NCBI GenBank assembly: GCA_026261815.1
Contig: JAMPIT010000510.1
Coordinates: 16,836,001 to 16,900,000, forward strand
Reading direction: 5' to 3'
Length of the DNA stretch: 64,000 nucleotides
DNA from: Monarcha castaneiventris obscurior
Taxonomy: Eukaryota > Chordata > Aves > Passeriformes > Monarchidae
Shown here piece after piece: positions 1-13,000 of this stretch. A model generated the notes under the pieces. The model did not search any database and had not been told where the DNA came from. It saw only the letters and a program-made list of their open reading frames with translations. Within the stretch, counting starts at the first letter, position 1, and each line of letters begins with the position of its first letter. The position numbers and the translations under genes are program-made.

Positions 1-3000
1 GCTGTTCTTTAAAAAGGCTATCCTTTCAGGTCAGATTTTTGCCACAAACTGTTGCTTGTATAGAGGAATCTGATTTGTGACTGGGATTTCTTTGCAGAAA
101 AGGCTCAGGGTTATAGATTGCTACATCTGGAAAGCTGTTTGTGCAGCAATGGCTGATTTGAGTTGGGATAGGCCTGGAGTAAACGATACCAGCAAAAACA
201 GTGCCATGGATAATAATCATAGATACCAGCACTCTTATATTCATATAAATTACAAAAACAACTAAAGGCAATCTTGGCATTGCTCTTGCCTCATGTGTCA
301 CAGAATCTCATCTGCTCAGATATGATAAGATGATAAATTAACCATCATCTTTAATACTGGAATTCCTTGAGTACAAAAATTTCTTGCCTTCAAGAAAGTA
401 AATCTGTGCAAATCCTATTTACTTCTGTAACTGTGATTGTGGTTAGGATTTAACTTGTTTTGTAAAAATTTGGCTATTGCAGACCTCAGCTAAACTTAAA
501 GTTGTTGAAAGGCAAAAAACAGATGCTCTGACTGGCAAGGGAGAAAAACAGATACTGAGGTAAATTTCCTTTACATTCCCTGTTTTCTGGTTTATTATTT
601 TTCGCTAAGCACTGTGTTTTGAACATTGCAACTTTCTGTTCATGATAAATATCACAGAGCATAATCCCACTGACAAAGTATTGCTCAACATAATTTTTGA
701 TACTGCTTTTCAATCAGTTTTATTTAATGCAAATGTTGAAAATGCGTATGTTTATATCATTGTTTAACAGATTTGTGTTTAGTTATATGGGTTAGAAATA
801 TAAATTTGAAAACAGTCCACCTGCTTTGAGATATATAGAAATAAAATTAATTTCTGTTTGTAATGCTTGTGGATAAGCTTGAAATTGGAGGAGATTTATT
901 TTTTAGCTGAACTGAAAATGTAAAGAATATAAAGTGTGAAGGATATAGGGAGTCATATCAAAATTTTGTTGGACCCAGTAGCCTGCCTCCAGTGAACATA
1001 AACAGATGCCTGCAAAAGTGTGGAAGCAAGCAGATATAATACTTGATTTTGGAACTCTCCCAAATACTTTACATTTGGAGACTTCCTAAGCTAGTATGGT
1101 TTCTGTGTATTTAGTGTCTGATAGTAAATACTCTTCTAAAAGCCCACTTACCTATATTATTAAAATGAGCATAGACAATATATATTGTGATCATCTAAAA
1201 ATGTAATGAGTAAATTATAAACATGAAATTGTGTAGACATGTTTGCTTAGCAGCCTTTTCCTTTCATTCTGTGCAAGCACAGAATCACAGGATTTCATAA
1301 ACTGGAACTGTGAACCTTCATGTTCCAGGAGAGGATATTAGTAGAATATGAATTAATGCAGTACAATATAAATTCAGTTCTATGACTGAAGTTTCTCAAT
1401 ACATAAAAAGCACTGTGTGGGTTTGAAGTGCCCCATATGCCACTGTATCACTTCTGGCCCTGGTGATATTTAACATGGTTCATATGAAGAAGGTCAGAAA
1501 GCTAGAACCAGGAGGATTCACTGCCTCTGCAGTGAGATTAAATATCATCAGCCAGATACTGAGGTCTGCTGAGGGTTAGCCCTGATCTGTGATAATGGTG
1601 GGTTTTTTTACAATCTATTTTAGTAGACCATTAGTTACCCTGAAATTATATGACAGTGTGTTTCTGTAATTTTCTTTATATCAAACAAAAGAAAATAAAG
1701 TGTAAAAGAAAAGAAAGTGTCCTGTAACTGCTGGTCTCAGAAGATGTGTAGTATAACAAAATATCCCCCCTTTCAATCCATTTTGCCTAAGAGGATTTTT
1801 TTTTTAACTTTTCAATATACTTTAAACACATGAAGGCAATTGTTCATCCTTTAAATTGTCCTTAGTACAAAAGGACCTAGTTTTCAAAGGACTGACTTTT
1901 ATAACCAGTGACTTAGAACTTTCAGGACAAACTTAGATCTTTGCTGGCAGCATGGATGTAAGAATAGGGATTTGGCATAGTTTGTATTTCAATAAAATAC
2001 TAGAATATAAGTATGCACCCCTTGAACTTCACAAGGTAACTACAGCCATTGTTACATTATTCCTTTTTAATTATGTTTTGATTTATAGCCTGGAGGTTGT
2101 TTGTTCAAGTTGACGTTCATGAGAAATAATTTCATTAAAATAAGAGAAGACGTGCATGTTCTTGAGAATAATTTGAAAATTTTCTGTCTAGAGTTCTTAC
2201 CTCACCTCTTTTGCCCTTTTACTAAATACCTGTGCTGGAATTCAAATCATACTAAGAAACTGCTTAATGCTTGTTTTAACTATAGGAACAGGTATGGAAA
2301 GCCCAATCTGTATGTTAAAGCAACCCTGAAAATATTTTTGGGTAGTAATTGTGAATGCTAATTGTTGATGCATTCAGTTTCCTGGCCGTCCCAACACAAA
2401 AGCAAATTCAGTAGAGGTCCTTTTTGTGGTTATTCACAGGACAAGAAGATAGGCTAGCTGACAGTTGGGAAGAATATGGATGTCTTGGTGGCTCATATCT
2501 CTGATGCAATCTGAGCAGCCAATTTACTGTCATTCTGACCCTTACTGTTACATTGAGACTTATAGTGGGGCCTATTAGCTCAGTTTCAACACTACGCTGC
2601 TGCAGTTACCTGGCTTCTAAGTCCATGATTCCAGCTGGTTTTGAGTGGAAGAGGTTTTGCTGCCTGCAGAATTCCACACAGGCATTTTCTGTCTGCTTTG
2701 TCCAGCTGTACAGTAATTTACAGTTTAACCAATTGAGTTTGAATAGTCAACTGATTTGAATTTGAATAATTGATTGCTGAGCATGCTGGGGCCTTGGATT
2801 GTGATCTTCCAAGTCTGAATATAGACACAGTTCTCCCTTCAAGATGAAGATGGCTTGTGAGAGCTGGAACAAAGGATGTTTCAATCCTAAGAACTCTAGT
2901 GAGCCCTAGGTTTGACTTTGTTGGCTCTTTGCCCATGAATTTGAAACTTGCACAGATACCATCCTCATAGCTTCTATCACATATCTGGGTATCATGACAA

Positions 3001-3766
3001 ATATAATGGTGTGATGTTGGGATATATTTTCCTTCAAAATGCCGTTGCTTGAGAAAGACGCTGAAGCTCTGTGTATTGTTATTAGAGTTTGCAAAGTGCT
3101 GTGTCCTTTGCAGTAATGAACAGGAAGAGAAGCAAAGGGACATTGCATAGGAGCAGAGATTCAGGCTTCTTGGTCAGGAGAATGACCTTTCCAGCTCGGG
3201 AAAGTGCCATTCTTTCCCTGCAGATTTTTTTGCATTCCCTCTGATTTCTTAGAAGAATAAGAAGAAGCTCTAGCTGGTTTCATGTAGATGGTGTATATAT
3301 CCATGGTGAGTACCACTTCAAAAGTCTGCTGGCAGCATCTCCTGCAGGCCTTTTTGGCGATCATGGACTCAAGAGTCCGGCTCTCCAGAGTGGAATACCT
3401 GCAGAGAACTGTAACTACATCTACATGAAGAGTTTCTCCAATTTTTGATGGGGCTTCTTTAACTGATGAAAATGTCTCTGTAGCCAGTTATCACTCTCCT
3501 AGCACCAATATTTAGTATTCTGTTTGTGTACTTCAAATGACATCACTTAGGTAACAAGAATCATGAGATGAAGGTTGAGTTTGCAGAATAATTAGATGCT
3601 CTGCTAACCTTCAAACCTGGAAATATACTTGTTTTTTTCCTTTCTCAGGTTTATTAATTCACAATAATAATCAGCTATGCAAATATAGAAAACATACCCA
3701 TTTTTAGCAGTTAAACCTTGCAGGGAATGTGACATTTGCTGACTAACTTCACCCATTTTATTTCAG
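1..3766 (+). other. Probable last intron of CCDC169 (partial), no exon seen
   Basis: This AT-rich stretch ends in an AG acceptor at 3765-3766, preceded by a pyrimidine-rich run, just before the proposed CCDC169 terminal exon. I looked for the preceding exon, which should end two bases into a codon and code for a Lys/Glu-rich coiled-coil segment, and found none, so it probably lies left of the window. The open stretches here, including a 141-codon one on the minus strand at 2718-3143, have no splice context or family resemblance. They are within what chance gives in 64 kb. Confidence 0.45.
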
Positions 3767-3869
3767 AGGAAGACACAGTGTTCCAGGAAACCCAAAGATG
3801 GTTAATCCTCAAAAACGATCAATTAAAAAGACTGTAGGAGTGAACCAGCTTCCACAACTAAAGCGCTGA
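3767..3869 (+). CDS. Terminal coding exon of CCDC169 (coiled-coil domain protein), partial
   Basis: A pyrimidine-rich tract ending in TTTCAG leads into one base that completes a split codon, then 33 codons and a TGA at 3867-3869. The peptide starts GRHSVPGNPK and ends KKTVGVNQLPQLKR. From memory, human CCDC169 ends KKITRPNHLPELHP, which shares the KK, the N-x-L-P-x-L core and the spacing to the stop. In human, CCDC169 lies upstream of DCLK1 on the same strand, as here, which supports the call independently. CCDC169 is a small, poorly characterised coiled-coil protein; its coiled coil would be in exons left of the window. The exon is short, so resemblance alone is weak. A chance acceptor-plus-ORF is the alternative. 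I found no AATAAA within about 2 kb after the stop, so the transcript end is unknown. Confidence 0.6.
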
Positions 3870-6800
3870 TTTAATATTAATGCCAAGAACTTCAAGTCAC
3901 TTTTTAAAAAATTTAATTTAACTGAAAGTTTCTAAATTGAAAATGAAAGTATTTGTGTCTTATTGCAATGCCAGACCCAGATTGGACTGTCTTCTTGGCT
4001 GCCTTAGTGTAAGTGTTCCTCTGCCTAATGGAATTGTTCTTCTAGATGCCATCTTTGTACTGGTGATCTCTGACCCTTTCCGTTCTGGTTCACATCAGTG
4101 ATTCTGAGTGTGAGGGTGTTGGGAGACTTGGAGAATATTTAATATCTTTATACACTGTGTAGATCCTTGAACTATCTGACTGCGCAGCAGCCGTGGAAAA
4201 CAAACAAGCCTCTAGCATTTTTGACCTCTCAGCCAAGAAGAAGAAAAAGGCAGAGTGATGTAAGCTGAAGTATTGTCTAAATATAACTTTTTTTAAAAGT
4301 TAGTTTTAGATCCTGTGTTGACTACAACTTTCTGTCTGCATGGTTTAGAAGCACAGCACCATTTCCAGCTGCTTTAGGCGCTAGTAATGGATAGAAATGA
4401 CAGAAAAATTGAGCACTTTTTATAAAGGAATCTTCAGAGCCTATTTTGTGGAGGGTTTATTTCTTTTAAACATGTATGTGTTATGTTTTCTGATATTGGT
4501 ATGTCGCTCTTTGAAATTTGAACTCTCAGATGAACTCTTGTATCCACAGTCTAGGGGTCATAAAAATCTCTGTCTTCTTCAGTTCAGTTCAGCATTGATC
4601 CTTATACGTTTAGGGTCCAAAATAGTGACAATCCTACAAGTCATCTCTTAGTGAAAGTAGAACTACTTTGTCTTTCATTCTTAAGCATGCAATTATTATT
4701 GCAGTTTTCATTACCGACATTTTAGTCATTAAACTTTGGCAGAATTTTTTCAAGTGGCAACGGGAAAAATGTTTTGGTAATGAAGCTTCAGTCCTCTGGG
4801 TTATGTCTTAAAAGCTCTTGGCAGAGCACATGTGATTGCTTGACTGCCCTTTATTATTTTAAGAGCATTCCTAACTCTGCAATGACGTTTTTTTGCCTCT
4901 TTAAGAGCAGTACTAATAGTTCCTTGTTACTGGCAGCATTAAACGCATAGAAAAGGACAAATCAATGGTGTCATTCTAAAATGCAGAGAGAAAAGACCTG
5001 CAGCATGGTAGAGCATATTCAGTATGGAAATCCAATTTTTTCTCTTACATAGTATGAAATTCATTGCAGATATCTGTCCTGTTATCATGATGTACATGAT
5101 GTACATGTACATTCTTTCATAAGCAGGGTGGTCTGCCTGGCCAGTTTTTCCTCACAGCTGGTTAGGTTAGCACTCTTCTGTTTGTGCTTTTCACATGAAA
5201 AATTTCCAGATGTTCATTGTGCTGGAATTTGTCACTGTGGAGAAGGAGAGGGGAAAAATCACCATAATGGTTCTATTGGCATAAAAGACAAGGGACATCT
5301 GCAGTAGTAAAGATGATCCAGTTCTTGGATTCATGCAGCAAACATTTCCTACTGCTGTCTCTGAATCAAATGTTAGTGCACTCAAGTCTGGTCCTTGTAG
5401 CACCTCAGAATAACCGGAAACATTGCACAAATATGACAGAACATTTTTTCACAACAGGAGACTTGGATGCTTCCCTCAAGGGTAGTCCTCATTGAGGACT
5501 TAAAAAGAGGTTTTTTTGAAGCCTGAAAAGAGACATTTATAGGTACAGGAATGACCTGGGAGAAGAGCAGATTATGTCCTATTTAGTTCCTGTTTCAGCT
5601 TGCCAGGAGCAATTTGATTTGATTCAGGATTTGAAATGCAGTAGTATGATAATTAATTGCTAAAAATGCAGTGCTTGACCATTCTAATTGTATGTCTATC
5701 TGTAATATTTGTTGTGCAAAATGGTCATAGTTCTCTACTCGTACTCTTTGAATTACTTGGCATTTCATTTTCTTCCTGACTTTCTGCAAATAAGAATGAA
5801 CCTGATAATTAAGTTTGATGACTCCAATTTCTTCGCAACAGCAAAAAGAGAGTTTTTGGTTTCAAAAGTGTGGTGTCTCTTTGGACCTAAATAAAACTTT
5901 TACTCTTCTAACTTTCCCAAAACATACAGGATTTTTTTGTTTGATTTGGTGGGTCTGGGTGAATGAGTGTTTTGAAATTCCTGGATTTATCTTGTGTGGG
6001 CTTTTCTTACTGTTTTGTTGTCCAGTAAAATGTGGTTTGTTGACACTTGCAGCAATGAGCAGTTAGATGGCTTTATATAATATCTTCAATATGAATATTT
6101 CAGCAGTTTTAGGATTAATTAACTCTTCAAAACATAGTATGTAGGATTATTTTAGGCCTAGAAGACAAAATCACAGAGCTAGGTTTATTTAAGGTAGATA
6201 TGGGAGTGTAGTGATGTCCGGTTTTCCCCTGATCTCGCAATAGGGTGATCTTTTGTAATGCTGCCAACCATTTCAGGATAAAGGCTGCCTGCTCCAAAGT
6301 CTCTGTGCTCCATATGTTACACTGAAGGAATCTGAAACCAAAAATGGGAAACTGAATTGCTGGCAGTTGTCAGTGATTGAATGGAACTAAATATCAGAGG
6401 AAGACAGGATTAGAGGTGAGGGTTTGAGCCTGGCCAAACTTCTTCCTTCAGCATAGAAAGTACTTGGGATTCCAGATATACTGGTTGTAGCGTGTCAGTG
6501 CCTTGAACTGATCAACTGGGAAATTTGATGTCCTAACTCAGCACTTGAGAGTATGCTTCCTTTACATGGTTACTCATGTAATTCCACTAATTTCAGATGA
6601 GTCATGATTTTGAGGTAACTAAGGCATTTTAAGTATTTACCCATTGTGTTTCTGGAAAATATAAATTTAGAATCTCAAACGCTGGTAAGCACACATTTCT
6701 TATTTCCAAAAAAAAACCTTTCTTTTTTTTCTTTTTTAAAGTCTCATTATCGAAGATGATATTGAGTCATATTTGTTTTTAATTAATCAGTATAGCACCA

Positions 6801-9775
6801 GTGTACTCTTGTATGTTGGAATAAAATTAAAATGTTTATTGGACAGGCATTGACTGTGTGGCTGATTATTATGTAATTGTGCAGCATAACCACAGGCTCC
6901 AGAGAACTGGGCTGATGAGCTTCTTCATATTCAGGATATTATTAATAATAAGCAAGGTATTTTGTTGGTTAAATACTTTGTTTAATGGGTTCTCTGTATT
7001 TAAACTGACAAGGTGGTGCAGCTCACAGTTTCCCTGATTCATATGATATTCCATCTCCACTGGTAAAGATGAAGTGCATAATTTAGCCTTAATACATTTC
7101 CAGTAGAGGAGGATGTTGTGCAGGCAAATGTGATGCAAACACGGTAGCAAGCAAATAAATAAATTAATAAATAAGCAAGCAAGCCTCTGTGTTATTAAGC
7201 TTCTGCTGGTTTTGCCAGACTGGTGTCAAACATCAACTGTACTTTGAACTAACTCTAGCTGGAAGCAGATGTAAGGTGCGTGGGCTAAAACCATAGCTAA
7301 TTGCCACAGTTTTATCTCTTTACACACAGGTGTCACACTAATGGCAGACAGCTTTAGACTGGATAATGAGGCTTTTCAAAGGTGTCAGTACCTTATTTAC
7401 TTGTCAGATCAGTTTAACCCTCTCTTCCAAAAATACAAACATTGGATTTAGTTCCTTATAGGTTACAGCTTAGAATCCAGTTTTCCTGCACTTCACTAAT
7501 CTGTGCCATAAACTACCAGGTAAGAACCACGCAGAGACCAAATGAGGCTCTCATGTCTACAGGAGCAGCATGCAGGTGGGGCCAGGCTTTCCCTGTGGTT
7601 CTGGGAGCAACTCAATGCACCACTTCACAGAAAAGGCTCTCCAAGGCTTCATTTCTGGTAGGTAAAGTTCCTATGCTCTGGTTCCCATGCAACTTCTTAT
7701 CCCTCCCATCCCTGTCAGTTGCCTGGGAGAAAATGAATTCTGCTTCAGGAACCCATCTGTAAATTGGGGAGAAAAGTGTGTTTCTGGTGCTGAGAAGTGA
7801 CATGAAGATAAATACACCAGTGCTGGAGGGAAGCCAGGTGGTAAAACCACAATGAATCTAAGTAAGTATGACCTAAATCAAATGGGTTTTCTTTTTTCTT
7901 ACAATGCAGATGGATAGTATTGGTGCTCTCTTGGAGCAGAAACAGCTGTGGCTGCTGCATCTCCCTGAAAAGATTTACTGGTAAAGACTGATGGCAGGGT
8001 ATTTCCCAATGAACACAACCCAGTGTGACACAGTAGTGACACCAATTGCTGTGCATGTCTTGTCACAGGGAAAAATGCCAGCCCTGAAAAGAGAAGGACC
8101 CCGTGTGAGATCCAGGACATGCCTCACTCCCACACCACTTGCTACAACAGTCGCTTCCCCCTGCACCTGTCTGATCCCTCCACACAAAAAGCAAGTGTCC
8201 CGCGGGGAACCTGCTAAGGATTGATGTGGTGTAATGCAGCAGTGCAGACTGGGGACCAGAGAAATCGTGCACAGCTGAAGGGTTATTTTGGGGGAAGAAT
8301 GAAGCAGCAAGGCTGTGCACTCTTGACTCATCCTGTGCTGATTAGGAATAGGATACTGAGACATCTTAAAAAAAGATGAAAAGAAGGAAAATTAGCCCGG
8401 GAATAGTCCGTCCCAGTTTGCAACTTAAAGGTCATACGTGTAAGTCTGAGCTAATGGCTGTATACTCAATGAGTAGTCAATGGGAAAAAACCAGACACCT
8501 TCAGAATGCAACTCTTCTCACTCTAACAGAGATGCTTAGAATGGATCAGATGAAACATCAACTGGATTTGTTTCCCCTGACTAGAAAGAGAATATAGGAT
8601 GACAAATTCAGAATAACCTGTCTAGCATGTAGAAAGGTAAGCTGAACCCTCTTCCTGTAAATGTCTTTATTTTTTTTCTCTGGTTAGGGACAGTGACACC
8701 CAAGATCAGTAGAGGGTCTGAGCCAAGAAGTAACACTGATCTGCAATTTGACTCTCCTTTGGGCTGATCTTTGCCTCTCACAGCAGCCCAGCACTCAACA
8801 GAGGACCTGTTCTTTAGGCATAGAATTTACAAGGCCCACAGATCTATTCTCATGTTGCATCAGTACTTACAAGGACAAATTACCTTTCTTTTTTTTCTTC
8901 CTTTTGTGTACGTTTGGCAAGCTCCATGTTCTTTTGAAATCAAACCAACAAGCTGCTGCGTTGTGCTAAAAAGCCCTCCTTAAAGCCTGTGGACCTCCAG
9001 TATACAGGTGGGAAAATACAGCCCATAGATCAGTTTGCTACAGACCTTAGAATAAAACTGATGCAATTGTGATAGGAATCAATAACCCAGAGATCAATAC
9101 CTTTTTGTGTGTTCCTGTCTCTTAAAAAGCTGAGCTAGGAATTTACTTATGACAAGTCAAATTATTGCCTGGGCAAATGTGTTCTTGGAGGATTAAAATA
9201 GTTTGCAATTCCTGCCAGGCCTGCAATGGCTGACAGCATAATTTCATTAGTATAATATATTCCTAGGGCCAGAATAATTTGTCCAAATACACTTAAAATA
9301 TTTGGATGAAATCATCTGCCTTGCCTTAGGCTGCCATCAGAAAGCACTTACCAGGCCAAACCTTCAGTCTCCTCGACACCTGTGCAGCTGGGATGGACAC
9401 TGCTCCTGTGCCATGGCTCAGGGGAGTGTGAGAACCCCATGTCCTTCACTGGCTGGAGAGGAGAGGGATGGAGGACCATGCACCTCTGCTGAGTTTTCCA
9501 CTCCAGACATCTGGAGCAAAGCACCATCCTGAAAACATACTGTGTCATGCTGTGCTCATTGCTGCCTTGGCTAATATTGTATTAACACCTTCAGAAGTTT
9601 CTGGGTGTACCCACAGACATGTTAAGCTGGACAAGTAATGGGAATTCCTCACAATCCAAATCAACAAAAAGCTTGAAGGAGATAGAAGAAATCTCTCTTT
9701 CCAACCTAATCAAAATTAGAAAAGAACAAACTTGATATTATAAAACCATACTAATTTCCTTGGCTGTGTTGATGC
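3870..9775. other. Intergenic (CCDC169 3' UTR at the left edge), no gene recognised
   Basis: The left edge must hold the CCDC169 3' UTR. An ATTAAA lies near 4729, and AATAAA-like signals near 5889 and 6826 are candidates only. A 20-codon run at about 4190-4257 ending in a Lys-rich tail looked coding-like but has stops just upstream and no recognisable family. From 7440 to 8365 the base composition is more balanced and both strands are open for 70-130 codons. The frames are unrelated to each other and have no splice sites or known domain. A small TAAA/CAAG-type simple repeat lies at about 7150-7185. Confidence 0.5.
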
Positions 9776-10062
9776 TTCAGTCATCCTGGGCTGGGCCTGA
9801 CCCTGGTTCCCCTCATGGGGCCTGCTCCCCTACTCCACTTGCAGGCAGACGTCCTGCCCCAGCCTTGGCTGTCCCTGTCCCCAGGGAGATGCCCCTGGTG
9901 CCCCCTCCCTGGATTGTACTGCTCCAGGCTGGGGCCATGACATGGTCCCTGCCCTGCCCTGCCCTGCCCTGCCTGGGGATCCCCTGCAGCTCCCAACCCC
10001 CAGTTCCAGGGGTCACTGGCTGCCACCCATCCTGTCCGATTTGCACTCTTTGGTGGTGCTGA
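9776..10062. other. GC-rich block in an AT-rich desert
   Basis: About 285 bp of strongly GC-rich sequence with sharp edges against AT-rich flanks. It is rich in CCTG and CCAGG-type words and contains a short CCCTG pentamer run at about 9946-9973. It has few CpGs compared with the promoter island, so it is not an obvious CpG island. Both strands stay open for 77-100 codons only because GC-rich DNA has few stop triplets. It may be an old mobile-element fragment or minisatellite-derived; I do not recognise the family. Confidence 0.4.
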
Positions 10063-13000
10063 CATAAATAACAATTCGCTGACTGCAGGAGTGATTTACT
10101 TTAAGCACTTTAGCACCTGCTGTTGCTCATTATGGGATTATCATGCCCCAGATTGTTCCTGGCAGCCTGGGGTTTACAGTGTTAGCACATGGCACGTGTG
10201 TAAGAGTTACCTTACAGGCGTGGCAGGTTCATGCACTTGCTCTGTCCTCTCCACGACCCTGCTTCCTGCTAAGATCTCACATGAAACTGGAAGCCACATG
10301 CTTTAGACATGTGACAATCAGAAAAAAACCCGACAATTAAAGCATGCAGGCTTTTAATGGTCGGTATTAGCATTTGACAGTATCTCATGGTTCCGAATAG
10401 CAGAGCGTTCTCCACCATTGGGTCATTTTGTCACTATGTGTATATCACTGCAATTACCCTTTCCTGAGAAGGCTGAGAAGGATACAAGGATGGAACTTGT
10501 GCTAAGGGTCCTGCAGACATCTGGCATTTCACACTGTCCCCCGGGCTGGCATTCAGTGGGGGAAGTTATAAGAGTTTTTAGGGCACATATTCCAAAACCC
10601 GTGGCAAAAATAGCTGTCTCACTCCTCCTAGTAATCTCCCCTGCCTACCTAATTGCTTTAATTGCTGGTTCTGTTTTCTGATGTCTGCAGCACATCCTTT
10701 CTCACTGTAGCATTTCACAAGGCTGCAAACTTAGTCCTTCAACTTGTTTTATTAAAGTTGGTCACCTGCAGCCTGAGCCATAGAAGAGTTCAGTTATTTT
10801 CTGGCCTGGTAAGCATCTGTTTCCTAGTGCCAGCACCAGCCCCGGTGGTGCCTGCTATGACCTTTCTGAACTGTCTGTCCTCTCTCCTCTGACCATCAAA
10901 ACTTTCACTGGAGATAACTTGAGTTGTACTGCTTAGTATGGCTCCAGGGAGCACTTGTCTGGTCTCAGGCAACCATCACATAGGAGCAGTGCCCATGGCA
11001 TTTCCAAGTAGGAAAGATGGAACAGTCTGTGCCCAAAGATGCATAAAATGGGAAAAATAACATGCTAAAACTACAGAAACCAAAGTACGATGCTCTGATG
11101 AGGTACAACCACATAAGAACCTTACCAGTACCAAAAAAATGCCCAACCCAAAATGACCACCCCTAAAATCTAAATAGCAGGTTTATGCAGTGAAAGACAA
11201 CTGGTCCTTACAAGCTGTGAGTTGTTTTGAGGAAAAGTTCAGCATGACTATAAAAACATCAGAATCAAAATTCATATAAACTTCAAATTTAAATTACAAG
11301 GCAGGGGGAGAGGAGGAAGGTTACTCTATAAAAGCCTTCAAAAGGTTTACTTAAGAAATACCTTTGAGGAACTGTTTTTAATGTAAAATGGTGCTCAGGG
11401 GCAAGGAAGATAATTCTGTTACAGAACAAAAGAGGTTTGCTGAGGCCATAATTTGTTTACTTGTAAAGTTTAACAAATTTAATGGACTGGTAAATTGTTT
11501 TATAAAGAAAAAAAAGAAAGATATTCAAAAGTAAACCTGCATGTTTTGTCATTTGTTTCAGCTGTGGAGTGTAAGCATAGCCGAGGTACTTGCCCCACAT
11601 AACTGTGTGAAGACTGCCTAAAAGTATCTAGCAGATTTCTGGACCCTTAAAAAAATGGTCCAGATAATATAGAATGTGTTTTATGTTAAGAGCTAGATTT
11701 TCAAAGGACTTAACAGAGTAGACTCAATGAGGGACTGAATTATATAGTACTTGCAAGTTCCAGGAGGGGAATTTGCTGCTGACACTGTGCATTGCGTGGG
11801 AAAACTTAAAAAGTGTGGGATGAGATTTGCATCACTTGGATGCTGAATGGGGGGAAGCCTAAGCCAGCCAGCCAGTAGTCCAGGATGGAAACCAGAAATG
11901 GTGGAGAGCCCCTGTCAACTCTGCTTTATCTTATCCAACCCAAGTAGGGAGAGCTTCCATTTCAGTTATTGGCCACTTCGCGATGAAACACAGCTTAACC
12001 AGGAAATTCTGCACTGTGCTCCATTTCAGAACCTTCTTTGGAACTCTTTAGCCTTTAGAGAGTTTCTTGTCACTGGAGTTTTCTACAGAGCAGAAATAAA
12101 TGCATCACTGACGTCATTGCATGTACATTGCAACACACGTTTTCCATGTCATCCAGAATTCTCTGGTGTTTGACAAACAGAAAACACTCTGCTGAAATGG
12201 TTAAATAAAATAGGTTGTTAGTTCCTTTTTTTTTTTAAATAACATTTCACATTTTGAAATGTATGTGTATAAGAACACTTAGAGTAATCATAATCAAGGG
12301 AAAGAAAAAGGTTTCCTTAATAAGGAATGCTGAAGAGATGTTGTGTAACCTTTTCACCCACTCAAATCAACAGGCAAATCAACATTTCCATTACGCACTT
12401 CTCTGGGATGCTGTTAGCAGCTTAGTTATTTCACTTCATTGTTGCCCAAGAATCATTATTTTATATATAATAGGCCAGTCTCCCTCTTTTATTTTTTCAC
12501 TGACCTTATACACAACTGATATTTAAGAGCCTGAAGTTTTAATTTTGACAATTTTAACAAAGAGTGATATCAAAAGTGTTTTGTCTATGAGCTGATTAGT
12601 CAGGCTGGTGACTTTTGATAAGTTCAGGCTTCTTCAGTGTGTGCAGAAATGTCAGAAGATTTTCTCTCCAGGTATGACACTGTTATCAAATAAGCCTTTT
12701 CTATTTGTATACATCTTGTCCTGCATTTTTAAACTAAGACTATGCTGGAAGCAATAAAGGTGCTAATATCTAAGGTTATTTTGTGGCATCTGACTCTTAA
12801 CTGGGTAGTGGAAACACAAACCTGAGAAATACAGACAGTTTTCAAGAAAAACTGCTTGATTTTTCTGGTAGAAAAGGTAGGAGATTGAAGTCAGCCTAGA
12901 TAACACATGCATGCACCTTCTCTGGAATAAAGACACTATTTGATATCAGATATATTCTGTGATATCTATGATTTGATATTGAAAAAAAATTGAAAAAAAT

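Noticed and set aside
1260..1340. Possible CR1 fragment beginning AGAATCACAGGATTT
   Set aside because: The resemblance stops after about 20 bases and the expected following CR1 blocks are missing.
2718..3480. Consecutive open stretches on the minus strand (141, 80 and 67 codons) that might be a retrocopy
   Set aside because: No family resemblance, no poly(A) tail, and a 141-codon frame is about what chance yields in 64 kb of six-frame sequence.
4174..4257. C-terminus-like plus-strand run ending in SAKKKKKAE and a stop
   Set aside because: Stops lie just upstream, the possible acceptor is weak, and no protein family comes to mind.
5080..5115. Tandem GATGTACAT / TGTACA palindromic motif as a possible regulatory site
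   Set aside because: Only two short copies in AT-rich DNA; likely chance.
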